From Polytrichum commune (lineage: Eukaryota; Streptophyta; Polytrichopsida; Polytrichales; Polytrichaceae), in assembly GCA_950295325.1 (NCBI GenBank), contig OX485806.1:24490001-24554000 (forward strand): a stretch of 64,000 nt of DNA. The letters are read 5' to 3'. This document shows positions 34,108-45,149 of this stretch, one piece after another; within the stretch, counting starts at the first letter, position 1; each line of letters starts with the position of its first letter. The notes under the pieces are model-generated. The model did not search any database and was not told the origin of the DNA. It saw nothing but the letters and a program-made list of their open reading frames with translations. The translations under genes and the position numbers were made by a program.

Positions 34108-37100
34108 TATCCTCCTTTTCTCTGTGATTTTCCCCCGCCGCCGGAAGAGTCGCCGCGTACTTCCACAAACTTCACATCGTTGTCGCTCAGTGTATAGGGT
34201 GTTGGAGATCTTACTCTTCCCATTGGCGCGTCCAACTCACCGTTCAATAATGCCGCCTTCTTCAACTGTGCATACCTGCATGCGCTTCAGGGTGAATGTG
34301 TTAGAGGTTGCACAAATTTGAGCAACAATATGTCTGTGTAGTGTACTTAGAAAGGACCGTGGACCTGCAACGGCCGGGGTTTACCATCTTCTGGAAACTC
34401 CATTCAGAACAGGAGCATGAATGTAGTGTCCATAACGTAGTCGTATATTGATGAACGACTTTCATCCAAGTTTCTAGTTTAGGTTATCCAGAAGGCACAA
34501 TCGACGAGACCAATTACCCTGCTGCGTTGGAACTTGGGAAGTTAGTGCCGCAAGGGCCCAGAATTGGACTCACTACACGACAATTTGCGCCACACCAGAG
34601 CCTGCACAAAAATGCCGCTGCGTTCCACATATCCCACGTAGTCATAATTTGTTGAGGTGATGACAAACGCGCCGCTTAAGTCTCCGCCATTACCAAGTAC
34701 GTGGCATACTGCATGGTTAGACTGTGGGAGGGACTCCTCAATCGTAGATACCCCCAAGAAAACCTAGGTAATCTGTCGAAAAAGTGCGTCGTTATCGCCA
34801 GATAATTCGTCACGGAGCTGCTTTTCGCGATTGACATGGAGCGACATACCTACATTCTCGCGATGGACCCAGAGAGAGCGCAATATGACCACAAAATACT
34901 GAAGAAGAACGCGAAGGGGAGGGTAAGAAAATCTCATCCTGAATTATTGTGGTCTAGGTCCTCCAGAAGTCCAACGTGGTGCTCGGTTTAGGCTCTTAGC
35001 CGCACACGTTCGTGCACCGTCGGAATTGCCATCCTCAAATGTCTTGAACAGCAGCACGACTGCTCATCTTCCACTGTAGTCTTTGGGGATTTCCGGTAAG
35101 GATGTTTGCAACTAACAAATTGCACAACTGTGTACCTAATCCCAGACGGCGACGCTATGTTGGAATCATTCAGCGCATGAATTCGGAATTTCCGGGACCC
35201 TATGTTTAGAGGTTAGTATTCTACACGCCAACAGTTGGTTTCTATCCCTGTGCTTTCCTAAAAACATCTAGCGCCCGATACTGTTAAGCACATTGAAGTC
35301 GAGTAACATACTGCAAAGGGATTAGCTTGCGAGTGTGAAGCAGGTATTTGTTCATTTTCTTTGTGCTGAGCAAGGGCTTTGCAAACAACTGTGCAGCTCA
35401 GTTCAGTGTTGTGAGTGACAGGTACTTGTTGGTGTATTCACCAACAGTTCAGTCCAATCATACCTGATGTAGTGGATGCTTTAGCTGTCATGTCCTAACC
35501 CACTAACCCCACCACCACCCCCATATCATGAGTGCCAGTGAAATGAACTTCATGATGCGATCAGCGTGTATTTTGCCAACGTCTTATCTAAAGACATCTC
35601 AGTTATTATTAAACTTAGAGGTTTGAAATAACGTTTGGATTAATGTACTAGACGTTTAGTTTCTGGTTGTTATACCAATATTTCACCCTCATTTTTTATT
35701 TACCTTCTGAACGCCCTCTCTTGGATAGTGATGAAGACATTATGCACAACCTGTTTTTGAGCCCAAAGTCTGATATTTGCGGTGGCAGGTGAAGCTTGCA
35801 GCATTCTTGCATGTTGCAGGGCGCCACAACACTGCCACCCACTTTGAAGTTACCGAATCGGCCCTCCGTGAGTTCCTCTCTGTCCAGAAACAGAAGGTAT
35901 TGCCCCGTTTATCATGGTTTGCTACACTTTTTTTGAACACATGGTGATGTATGTGTATTCAACACCCAGTGCATATTCAATTTCTCAAACAATAAGTGAA
36001 CACCGAGGTCTTTGACATGAAGTGGAGGTTCGAATTTAACATGCGCAAGAGAGTGGTGGAGCCTACGAAGTATGGACACAGTCAACAACGTTGACGAGGG
36101 CATGCCCGGTACTACAATCGAAGGTGATGGAAACTGTAAATGCGGCTCGCCCCACTGTAGCGAAGAAATTTGCATGTGCAAATACACCGTAGGTACTGTC
36201 ATCCAGGATATGAGCACAGGAGATATAAATGAAAATAAGAGGAGTCCAGGTTTGCAACATCAAAACAAACTGAGTACGCAGGTAATGAAGCAACAATTGA
36301 AAGAACTACTAATTCGGTCAGACATGATACTTCAGAATAGTATACATTTACAAATCCTGTCAGAGAAGTTACTTCAAGATAGTATTCGTATGCGTGACCT
36401 ATGCGTCATTGCTGAGGAGAAAGAGAGTTTACCTGAGGTGAAGGAGCGTATGCCTTAGGAGAATGAGAGGAGGGCCCGGCAGATGGAAGGTATGCCTCAG
36501 GAGACGATAGTATGACAGTGAAGAATGATAGTAGGACTGATGAGATGTTTTTCGGCAGTCGTTCTGGGCCAACGACAGTCTTCAAGACTTCAACATTCAT
36601 GAATGCCATCAAAGTAATGGGAAACCTTTTCAGCTGTGTCTCTCAAGAAATTCGTTATAGAATCTTTTTGTAGAATAGTGCATTTGATAGCGGTGATTCC
36701 AAGCTGCTGGACACCGTCAACAAGACTGTCTGGGACAGCTTGGGCGTCTCGGAGTGTGCCATCGTCCCCACCCAATAGTCCACAAAAGTATGTAGGAGTT
36801 ATAATTTACAACCTCCTCAGCTCACTTGGCGTCGAGTTTCTTCATCCTCTATGACTGTGAGCAAAAATTCCAGAGTGTTTTTTTCAGTGATTAGTAAAAG
36901 ATGATCGCCATCGATCAGGGCTAGATGTCGAATTCAAGTGTTGGGTGTTATTTGAGGACCAAGGATGAAACCATACGGATCGCACGGCATAAAGTACCTG
37001 GCAGCTCTTTAGAATTGCGTTGCATTGGTGCATGTGCAATTTATTGTAAACCATGGCGTAACTGAATCCTGATAGGTAGGATGTCCATTCTCATTCCTGC

Positions 37101-37775
37101 ATTCCGTTGTTGCTTGTCTCAAAGCAAAAATGTGGACCGTAAATCAACCTTCCTATATGGATCTTGTTTCCTGGAGACAATAAGGCCTGAACTGCTAACA
37201 TCAGGGGTGTGTAAATTTGCACTGCCATTGGATACAGCACAGGGGAGACATTGGTTGGTCCGAATACTATCTTCAACGACACCTTTAATCAGCTTCTATT
37301 CTCGGGCGGCGTTTACTCGTTGAAACTGCAGTCTGGAGACCTCCGCCTCTACTCCAACTTCGGATTGGGCTAGAAGCTGTACTGGAGCCTGCACCAAACC
37401 TTGTACAAAGGCGATCTAAGCAAGGTCAGATACGCTGGTATCCTAAATACCTATTAAACTGCCTTGATTCTTCTTCCATCCGAAGTTTCTCAGTGTGGTT
37501 AAAATGGCATAATCATGTTCCACCAGATTGCTCACAAAGTTCTCCAGTGTCCATGGGCGTTATTTAGCACTTAAGTTACAGAGATTTTTATGTGGACGAG
37601 ATAAATTTCTTCCACCCATAAGGTTCTTAGGTGTACCAGACATTCGAACACATCCACTTCAATCAAGTGTGCGCATGTGTAGGCTGCGGCATTAACACAC
37701 AACCAATACAGTCGATGTGGTAAGGACGATGCTGGACCTGTAGCCCGTATACAATTCTTGGAGAAGTAGTGCAGT
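34108..37775. other. CACTA central region between divergent genes, origin unclear
   Basis: About 3.7 kb without a clear gene. It must contain the 5' ends and promoters of both element genes. One possible coding stretch is at 35,785-35,897 (plus), preceded by GGTGGCAG and followed by a GTATTG donor, which translates to a helix-turn-helix-looking segment (KLAAFLHVAGRHNTATHFEV). Another is the 129-codon frame at 36,072-36,458 with CKCGSPHCSEEICMC and a helical tail. Neither is recognised. Confidence 0.4.
36072..36458 (+). CDS. Possible small gene inside the CACTA element, unknown
   Basis: 128 residues from ATG. The N-terminal part has a Cys-rich cluster (CKCGSPHCSEEICMCKY) that might bind a metal. 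The rest is predicted helical, with spaced Leu/Ile (KQQLKELLIRSDMILQNSIH). It lies on the same strand as TNP2, 1.3 kb upstream of it. It may be an exon of a captured host gene or a chance frame; I do not recognise a family. Confidence 0.3.
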   Translation: MDTVNNVDEGMPGTTIEGDGNCKCGSPHCSEEICMCKYTVGTVIQDMSTGDINENKRSPGLQHQNKLSTQVMKQQLKELLIRSDMILQNSIHLQILSEKLLQDSIRMRDLCVIAEEKESLPEVKERMP

Positions 37776-40670
37776 ATGCGGCGTAGATTGTGCGCCGCGT
37801 ACCACATTGAGCGCTCGTTAGCCCAAAGATTGGGCTTACCAGAATATCCCTGTGCTTGCAACCGATGCAGAGGAGCTCGGATAAAAAAAGTACACACTGT
37901 CGCAAAGCACCACATCTCCTATGGCCGCGACCCGTACCTCATATACCCAGTAATGGTAAGCGTTGATACTCCAACCCTGTACTCTTCCGTGTACTTGGAT
38001 TTCCTAGTAGTCTCTACCGCAGTGCCTCGTGATCGCCATATTTGGTCACAGCTAGTGTTGTGCGATGGGGTGGAGCATACGTTATAGAGGTGGAGTTCAG
38101 GAAGTATTAATGGGTGAGACATTATGTATAGTTCGGTGAAGAGAGGACATGAATTAACGTGCTCTGTCATTCATTCCACAGACAGTGGACGGTCAAAATG
38201 TGCGAGGACCAGCAAGAGCGCCGTATAGAGAGGCAGAGCAGTACAGAAGAGAAGGGCGACCTGATGGAGATGAAGGATTCACGTGGCTGAGTAGAACAGC
38301 AGTGGACATCCAAAACATGGCTCGCGACGCATTTGGCCATATCGATGACATTCATAGGAATAGCATCAATGACGGTGGCGGCCCAGATATGGATGCTAAT
38401 GTGGGTGATGGGGATGGTGAATACAATGAGGCTAATTTGGAGCACATGATTCGGGAGTCCACAGAAAGCGTTTACGAGGGGAGCAGCCAAAACCGATTGC
38501 AATGCGCAATCGTATTGTTTTCCTTATGCACGTTGTACTCGGTCCCGCATACATTTTTGGATGCCCTGTTGACGTGGATAGCCGGTGACTTGCTACCCAC
38601 TTCAAACAAATTCCCCAGAACGGCATATGAAGTGAAGAGCTTGCTCATGAAGCTCGGATTGAAACATGATCAGGTGCATTGCTGCCCGGACGGCCATGTG
38701 TTGTACGAAGGGGTTAATTCTGATCTTCAAGAATGTCCCACTTGCCAGCAGGTACGATACATCCCAGGGTCGAATAGAGTTCCACAGCGCGTAGCTCGCT
38801 ATTTTGATGTGATTAGACATTTACAACGCATGTTCAAATGTCCTGAAGTTGCAAAACACATGACATGGTACCAAACACATAAATCCCAGGGCCAGCTAAT
38901 GAGGTCCGTGGCTGACAGCCCACAGTGGAAGAAAATAGATGAAAACGAACCAGAATTTGCTGCAGTCCATACAAATCTGCGTCTAGGACTAGTGGGGGAC
39001 GGGATTATCCCGTTCCGGAACAATGCAATTAAGCACTCCACTTGGGTGCTGTTAATTACAGTGTACAATCTCCCACCCTGGCTATTGACAAAGAAAATTT
39101 TCCTTTCACTAGCATTACTAATTCCTGGCCCCAAATCTCCCAACGCAGATAATATTGATGTATTTATAGCACCCATAGTTAGAGATTTGTTGAAATTATG
39201 GGTGGGTGTCCCTGCTATAAATATGGCAATGCCCGAAGGAAACAGAAGATTTACACTTAGAGCCATGTTGATATGGACGGTAAACGATTTTCCAGCCTAT
39301 GGGCTTCTATCGGGACAGCAAGTGAGTGGTTACAAAGGTTGTCCTTTATGTGGCCCAGAAACATGCGCTGAGCATGCGCAACTTTTGAGTAAAATGATAT
39401 TCTTAGGGGGGCGTCGCTTCCTAGGCATGGATCACAGGTTCCGAAGAGCTCTGGCGGCCTTCAACAATCACCCGGAGTACGACATGGCTCCTGAGAGGCC
39501 AAGTGGGGAAGAAGTGCTACAATGGGGAACAGAAAGAAGCGAATTCCTTGCAGCTGGTGGACAAGAGAATTCTATCGAAGACCCTGTCAAACGGCACGGT
39601 GTGAAACGTCGAAGTTTGTTGTTTGACCTGCCATACTGGAAGGTAGGTATAATTACTATTGGACAGTAGGTTGGAGCTATTTTCACTGTGCAAAGGCTAC
39701 TGACTAAAATAAAGATTGACTGCCTAAGTATGTGTGATTCAAGGGAAGATGGAAATTCTATGTGCAGGACCTACCGGTACGCCATGTACTAGACGTTATG
39801 CATTGTGAGAAAAACCTGGCGGAGAACATACTGCGAACAGCTTTTGGTGAAAAAGATAGCCCATCTGTAAGAGCCGACATGGAAGCACGTGGAATAAGAC
39901 CGCATCTACATTTACAACCTTGTGGACCTAATAGGAATCGATTTTACATGCCAGATGCTCCTTACGTGCTATCTCCAACAGATAAGGCGAAAGTGTTGCG
40001 AATCCTAAAGAATCTACGAACTCCTACTAATTATGTGGCTGCTTTGCATACAAAAATTAGCAAGGGAAAACTAAGCGGTTTAAAATCTCACGACTACCAT
40101 GTTCTGATGCAACAAATATTGCCGTTGTGTTTCCGGACAATTTCCAACCAAGCTCTTGCAGGTGTTGTGATACGTCTAAGCCGGGTTTTTAGAAAAATCT
40201 GTGCAAAGACAATTAACGGGTCAGAGAAGGAACAAATGCTACAGGATTGTGCAGAAACGATGTGCATGTTTGAAAAAGAAATGCCCCCGGCTTTCTTTGA
40301 TATCATGTCCCATTTGCCGTATCATTTAGTAGAAAAAGTGTTTCTGTGTGGCCCAGTGCACACAAGGTGGATGTATCCTTTTGAAAGGTACTTTAAATGT
40401 GTGAAAGGTTTTGTGAGGAACCTAGCTAAACCTGAAGGGAGCATTGCACAAGGGTACCAAGTAGAACAAGCTTTAGGTTTCATTACGGAATACATGTCCG
40501 ATTACAATGTTACAAGAAGGAGAATCTGGGACGACAAGGAAGAACCATCTATGGTGGACGAGTTGTTGGAGGGGAAGGGAAAGCCGAAGATATTGTCGGA
40601 GGAACTACGGAGTGCAATGCATGCGTTTGTGCTCGACAACTCAGCACACATAGAGCCATTACGTCAGTAA
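37776..40670 (+). CDS. TNP2-type CACTA transposase
   Basis: Three exons with matching phase-0 joins: about 37776-37955, 38182-39642 and 39768-40666/40670. Exon 1 has the transposase-associated Cys motif YPCACNRCRGARIKKVHTV with HHISYG following. Exon 2 has the TNP2 core: CPDGHVLYEG, CPTCQQVRY, LRLGLVGDGIIPF, VLLITVYNLPPWLLTKK, LLIPGPKSPNADNIDVFIAP and YKGCPLCG. Exon 3 opens DLPVRHVLDVMHCEKNLAEN, the usual continuation after LPYWK. It then runs through a DUF4218-like part with HLPYHLVEKVFLCGPVHTRW, MYPFERYFKC and VRNLAKPEGSIAQGY. The transposase cuts at the element ends in the nucleus. No stop is found through this span, so the catalytic part looks intact. The true start codon is uncertain: ATG at 37,776 is the first in frame, but a further 5' exon is possible. 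Confidence 0.88.
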
Positions 40671-41488
40671 GTGCCTAAACACCATTATATCTGCAATTAT
40701 TGTCATATATTGTTGAAATATTTCCTTTTGAAAAAAAAATTGAGGTATATTCCATAAATATTGCCAAAGTGATTGGTAATTCTCCTGAGATCTTGAACTG
40801 CACCCAGCTGTTTCTCAAGCTACACCGATTCAAGATAGATCAAGAGATACAATGTTAGAAAAACTAACATAATAGCACCAGCACACGCAGGTAATGTCCA
40901 CTGAATCATGAGCTCCCTGGCACTTAATAACCGTTTTTGACACCCAGTACCCAGTTGACCTGAGGGTGCGCCTCAAATCAGTTGGGAGAGGCAGCCAGGT
41001 ACACAGTGGAACTGGTTTCAAAAGTGATTGATGCTCCCTTGGGGGCATAACAATAATTAACCCTTTTTTGCACGGTTTTTTTTTTAGCACCTGGTCTACA
41101 CATCCCCCTAAACCTGCCACTGCTCAGCTTTCAGTGTAATGTTGATTCTAATTTATTGATTCCAGATCATGAGAATTTACCATAGACAAAGTTAGAGAAA
41201 ACCTTTAATCTATGTTTCTCTCTTTTCTGTCAGGTCATATTGTTTGTTGAATAAGGCAGTCACACTCGCCTACTGGTTCTAAGTTTGCATTCGCAACGTG
41301 TGTCCAAACACCGTGTAAGATGGATTTTCAAGAGTAATGCCAGGATGCGGGGGCTCCAGTTTATGTACCTGTAAACATTATTACTGTCATGCTCTGTGCT
41401 GGTCAGGAAAGTGATGTCATAAAGTAATGTAAACCGCGATTGTTATGTATTGTTGTACATAACCTGAACTTATGAACACGGTAATTGA

Positions 41489-42403
41489 GAATGTCAGCTG
41501 TGGAACGCTAATCCATGCAGAATTTATGAGGAATTATGTGAAACAAGGACCACTGCGAGGGCGGATTTCCGCAGAAGACATCCGCGAAGGAATGGGAGGA
41601 GATTTGATCCATATCCGACAGAATTGGTGGAGATGCAATCGTTTCCAGAATGGCTGCGTGTTGAGGTGGATGCACGAAAAACTGAGGGGCAAGAAGTTTC
41701 AGAAGACGTTGAGGACACATCCAAACCACCATCGTTACAAGCACAGCGGTTCAAGAGCATGTACGCGTACGGGTATCACTATCGAGTTAAGAGTGCTGAA
41801 GAGGCCATTACGAAAACTTGCGACTCCGGAGTTGCAGCCTTTTTTCGAAGGCCATGCTGAGCTGGTAGGCGCTATGGGAATTTTGTGGATGCTAACTTGG
41901 AGTATATTGGCCAAATTTTAGAGATTGTGGAGCTTAATTATGGGCGCCATTGCACCGTTATTTTGGTTTGTGACTGGGTAAAGGCGAACTACAGGTGGAG
42001 GAACGCCACGGTGAAAAAAGATGAGTGGGGTTTTACATTAGCAAATTTTAACGCGATGGTAGAATATGGTTACGAGTCATTTGCTTTCCCTGTACATTGC
42101 GACCAAGTTTTTTTTTCTGATGAGGAGGACCAACCAGGATGGAAAGTAGTGCTACGAACAGAGGTTCGTGGACGTCGAGTGGACAGCGAAATGGAAGAAC
42201 AAGACGAAATTCCGATGTTTGCGATGGGGGCTGATTCAGATTTTGAAGGTTTACGCGCCCCAGAAGAATTGCCGGAGATCAATCCAAATCCACTCCCCAC
42301 AGGTAGGAATGTACGGCTTAATGAAGTACTGAATGAGGTTGTGCAGGAGGAAGCTGTTGTATTTGATAGGGACCTCGGGGAATCATCAGAGGAAGGTGAA
42401 TGA
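41489..42403 (+). CDS. TNP2 C-terminal region with DUF4216-like domain, one in-frame stop
   Basis: One frame runs from 41,489 to the TGA at 42,401-42,403, interrupted by a TGA at 41,858-41,860. Before it is QSFPEWLRVEV and YAYGYHYRVKSAEEAITKTC; after it IGQILEIVELNYGRHCTVIL, VCDWVKANYRW and ESFAFPVHCDQVFFSDEED, the pattern of the DUF4216 domain found at the C-terminus of TNP2 proteins. The tail is acidic (SEEGE). The internal TGA could be a nonsense mutation or part of a short unrecognised intron. The stretch 40,671-41,488 is then an intron of about 0.8 kb; its exact acceptor is unresolved. Confidence 0.72.
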
Positions 42404-43560
42404 AGTCAAGTTAGACAGTCTGAAGTGACTGGTTCTTGCCAGTGAGGGTGAATTTTGAATGGAAAATTAACATTTGATGACAGGTAGGGAGTTCATTGAC
42501 ATATGTAGACATGTCACATTAGGTGGTATGTAGAAGTATGTTAATGTCAGAGGCAGGGAAGAATTCAGTAGGACATCATGATGTACATTTGTCTCTGAAA
42601 TGACCAAGTGAAGTTCCAACTATTCTCATACTGTTACAGGGTTTTTTTAATTATTTTCCAAAACGTAGAACTGAATCACTGATTATGAAGGTGAATATTT
42701 TTGAGCTTCACATATGTAAAAACCCTTGTACGTGTAAGTACTGTAGCCCTTGTTTTTGTTGAGTGAGTGTGCAGGATGTATGCTTTTGTGTATGGCATGT
42801 GAGCTATAAAGCTTGTTTGGTTGATGTTTTTTATCACAGTGGGAAGTCTCATGTGAGATACTGGGATTGAGACCTTCTGAAATTTTTCAATGAGGGTAGT
42901 TGAATATTGGCATTACGGATGTGTCTTGGGGAGGACCAGCACTTCTTGGAAATCCATAAAAATTCAAAGTTAATGATGGGGTCATGTTAGAGGGACATAA
43001 AACCAATCGGGAGTCTGAGTATTTTATTAACTCAGGTCATCGAGTGGTTGGAGGGATTGGATAGACCGCGATGCACAGCAGAATTTTGCATTTCTGTGGT
43101 ACTTGAGGAGGATTAAAAATATGATCTAGAAAAGGACAAGGTAATTTCTGGAATATTGACACTACCTACAGCAGAAAGACAAACTGTAGTGTAATGTACA
43201 GAGATATAGTTCAGGTAAGTGAATTTACAAGTACGGTGGTGGTTTAAAGAATTGACGACATGGCATTTACGAGGGGACAGCAAGACAGAAACAACAAGAG
43301 ACTGTAATTTTTTCATGTAATTACCCAGGACCATATTTAGGCACTAAACTGAACAAATTGACATAAGTAGAGGAGGAAATAAGTAAACACCCTTGTGTAC
43401 TGTGGCCACCGCATCGCAACGGGTTATTCACTTTGCCATGTCAGCATTCAAAAATTAAATATCATGACGTCATGAACCTAATATGCAGGTTGTGGAAGCT
43501 AACAGAAAATTTGCATCTTCTGTTGAGACTTTGACAAGGATCTGTCAAAGAAGGTAAAAA
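42404..43560. other. CACTA right non-coding region
   Basis: About 1.15 kb of 3' untranslated and subterminal DNA of the CACTA element. No gene seen. AACAGAAAATTTGCATCTTC at 43,501 and TTCTGTTGAG resemble the left-end subterminal repeats. Confidence 0.55.
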
Positions 43561-43567
43561 GCGAACG

Positions 43568-43632
43568 CCACTACTACGAACAACAGAAATCTGTTGAATT
43601 TCTGTTGTTCCGGTCGGAGTTTTCTAGTAGTG
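43568..43632 (-). repeat. CACTA right terminus with foldback structure
   Basis: The last 65 bp hold CACTACTACGAACAACAGAA facing the terminal repeat, which on the minus strand reads CACTACTAGAAAACTCCGACC and then GGAACAACAGAAATT. The two arms, including AACAACAGAAAT on each side, can pair. The right end is therefore a hairpin with a second, internal copy of the first eight terminal bases in inverted orientation. Confidence 0.75.
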
Positions 43633-43635
43633 TTT

Positions 43636-44603
43636 AGCATGCCAAATGCGCGCTCCACGCACATGCGTGTCGAGCTCTGCACATAATTCCAGTGATACTG
43701 CTCTCTCGTCAAGCCGTCCTTGTGACCTCTGAACGGTGCTAGCATCCAAGGTCGACAGGGTTATGCGACATCACCAACAAGTGCGTACGGTGATAGTCTT
43801 CCATCCTCACAGAAATGCCCAATTTCTATCCTTGCCCAAAGATTCGCATCATGCATAGAGCCTGCCCACCCTATGTCGAAGTCCCAGAATAAACATTTAC
43901 TAGAGACCACCCCCTGCAAGAGAATGGAGTGGAAGCCTTTTCGGTTATAGTAATCGGTTGCGTGTAGCCAGGGCGCCACAATGAGAATGTGGGAGCCATC
44001 CACGGCCCCGACCACGTACGGTATGTTGTGAATGTCTTGGAACTCTTGTGCAAATTTTTCCATAACGCTAGCTGTAGGCTATCTAATGTATCTCTTGAGC
44101 AAAACCGATTTAATTGCACCTGTGAACTGGGTGACCGCAAGTTGACTTGTGGATAGACCAATTTTGTACAAATCAGCGATACTTTGCATTGAATTACATG
44201 TCGCAAACCTAGATATGGATACGGCTACCTTGACCTGCACGGGAATAGCAAGTCGCATGTTCGTATCTTGCCTCAGCATGTACGGTGCAAGAGTGCTACA
44301 CAAATATTCGAATGTCGACACATCCATGCGCATTCTCCCTTTGAACTCCCTCGCGTTGAAGGACCCCAACAAGTTCTGATCAAAGAATCCTGGCAGGTGC
44401 AAGCCTCTTTCATGCGCCCAAAGGCGTCGTGGGCGCGCCGCAAGAAGTCTACTATATGCACGCAATGCCAGGGTCATGAAACATAGTTGCTGCCAGTGCC
44501 ACACAATAATTGTTCCGTAATCACTTGACATACCCTCAAGGATGACGAACAGAGAGCATTGAAAAACGAACAATATCATGAGCCTCCTGCCCTCTTCGTC
44601 CAT
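43636..44603 (-). pseudogene. Harbinger transposase, N-terminal and catalytic part
   Basis: A single frame from 44,603 with a helix-turn-helix-like region (GRMRMDVSTFEYLCSTLAPY ... QSIADLYKIGLSTSQLAVTQ). The catalytic pattern of DDE_Tnp_4 follows: VVGAVDGSHILI (first Asp), WAGSMHDANLW (second Asp) and STRMCVERAFGML (Glu). Two nonsense codons break it: TAG at 44,079-44,081, where the family usually has Trp before Pro, and TAA at 43,761-43,763, where Tyr is usual before P.RPW. The frame is otherwise continuous and then broken by the CACTA insertion at 43,635. The enzyme would cut and paste the element with help from the Myb-like partner. The stops mean that this copy cannot make the protein. 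Confidence 0.9.
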
Positions 44604-44973
44604 GGTAGGAGCTCACAGAAGTCACCTAGCCAAATCTCAGCCGATAATCAACCTTGCACATAGAGGCTGCAAGCCAAATTCGGTGCAGCCAGAGAGTTAA
44701 AACCAGCGCAGGCTCTCAGCTGTGCAACGAGCCTTCTCTGTGCAGCTGACTCCAGCTCCTCTAGGCCTCTGGAAATAGAGAGCTCTGTGCTGCTCCTCCC
44801 GCCTTACCCTGTCCAACAGGCAGGTGTCGCAGCTGCTGGGAACCTTCGCCCAGGGGCCATCTCTGCCGCCCGTGTGGTGCAGCGGCCTGGCACCCTCCGG
44901 CCTGTCACCTTCGACCCTAGGCCCAACCATAGCCTGCACAGGTAGGCAGGCTGCCTGCCGTGTGGTAAGGCCC
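44604..44973. other. Harbinger right subterminal region
   Basis: Non-coding DNA ending in the inverted terminus (GGTAAGGCCC at 44,964-44,973). It is GC-rich, with palindromic GGCAGGCTGCCTGCC at 44,945-44,959. Confidence 0.7.
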
Positions 44974-45149
44974 TCATGCTATGGGGACACCATGTTAAAG
45001 TGACATGTCATGAGCACATGTGCAAAAGCCCAAGACAACACAAGCCCATACTAGTATTTTTACATAACATGACTACCTGGGCATCAAAGAAATTTGTTAT
45101 CATTCACTATTCTTAGTTTCTAACATTGGTATACAACAACAACCTTTCA

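Larger units (their letters stand above)
28689..43632. mobile_element. CACTA (En/Spm-like) transposon, 14.9 kb, nested in Harbinger
   Basis: Starts CACTACTAGAGAATTTG (28,689) and ends ...CCGGTCGGAGTTTTCTAGTAGTG (43,632). The inverted ends share CACTACTAGA and a GACCGG word. A 3-bp duplication TTT flanks it at 28,686-28,688 and 43,633-43,635. Subterminal repeats of the CAACAGAAATTTGTTG type occur at both ends (about 28,780-28,830 and 43,495-43,615). It carries a TNPA-like gene (minus, 29.9-34.1 kb) and a TNP2 transposase gene (plus, 37.8-42.4 kb), divergently arranged. Confidence 0.93.
26001..44973. mobile_element. PIF/Harbinger transposon, interrupted by a CACTA element
   Basis: The left end begins GGGCCGTACCATAC and the right end, read inward on the minus strand, begins GGGCCTTACCACAC; both continue into GGCAGGCAG. 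The 3-bp sequence TCA flanks both ends (25,998-26,000 and 44,974-44,976), fitting the 3-bp target duplication of this superfamily. Each end has a GC-rich hairpin close inside (for example GGCAGGC...GCCTGCC at 26,020-26,038). It encodes two convergent genes, a Myb/SANT-like accessory protein (plus) and a DDE transposase (minus), whose stop codons are 12 bp apart. Without the nested 14.9-kb CACTA element it would be about 4.03 kb, a normal size for the family. Confidence 0.88.

Noticed and set aside
34542-34757. Possible bulb-lectin-like segment on the minus strand (ITSTNYDYVGYVERSG)
   Set aside because: The similarity is weak and on the opposite strand to the other lectin-like words in the same element; not strong enough to annotate.
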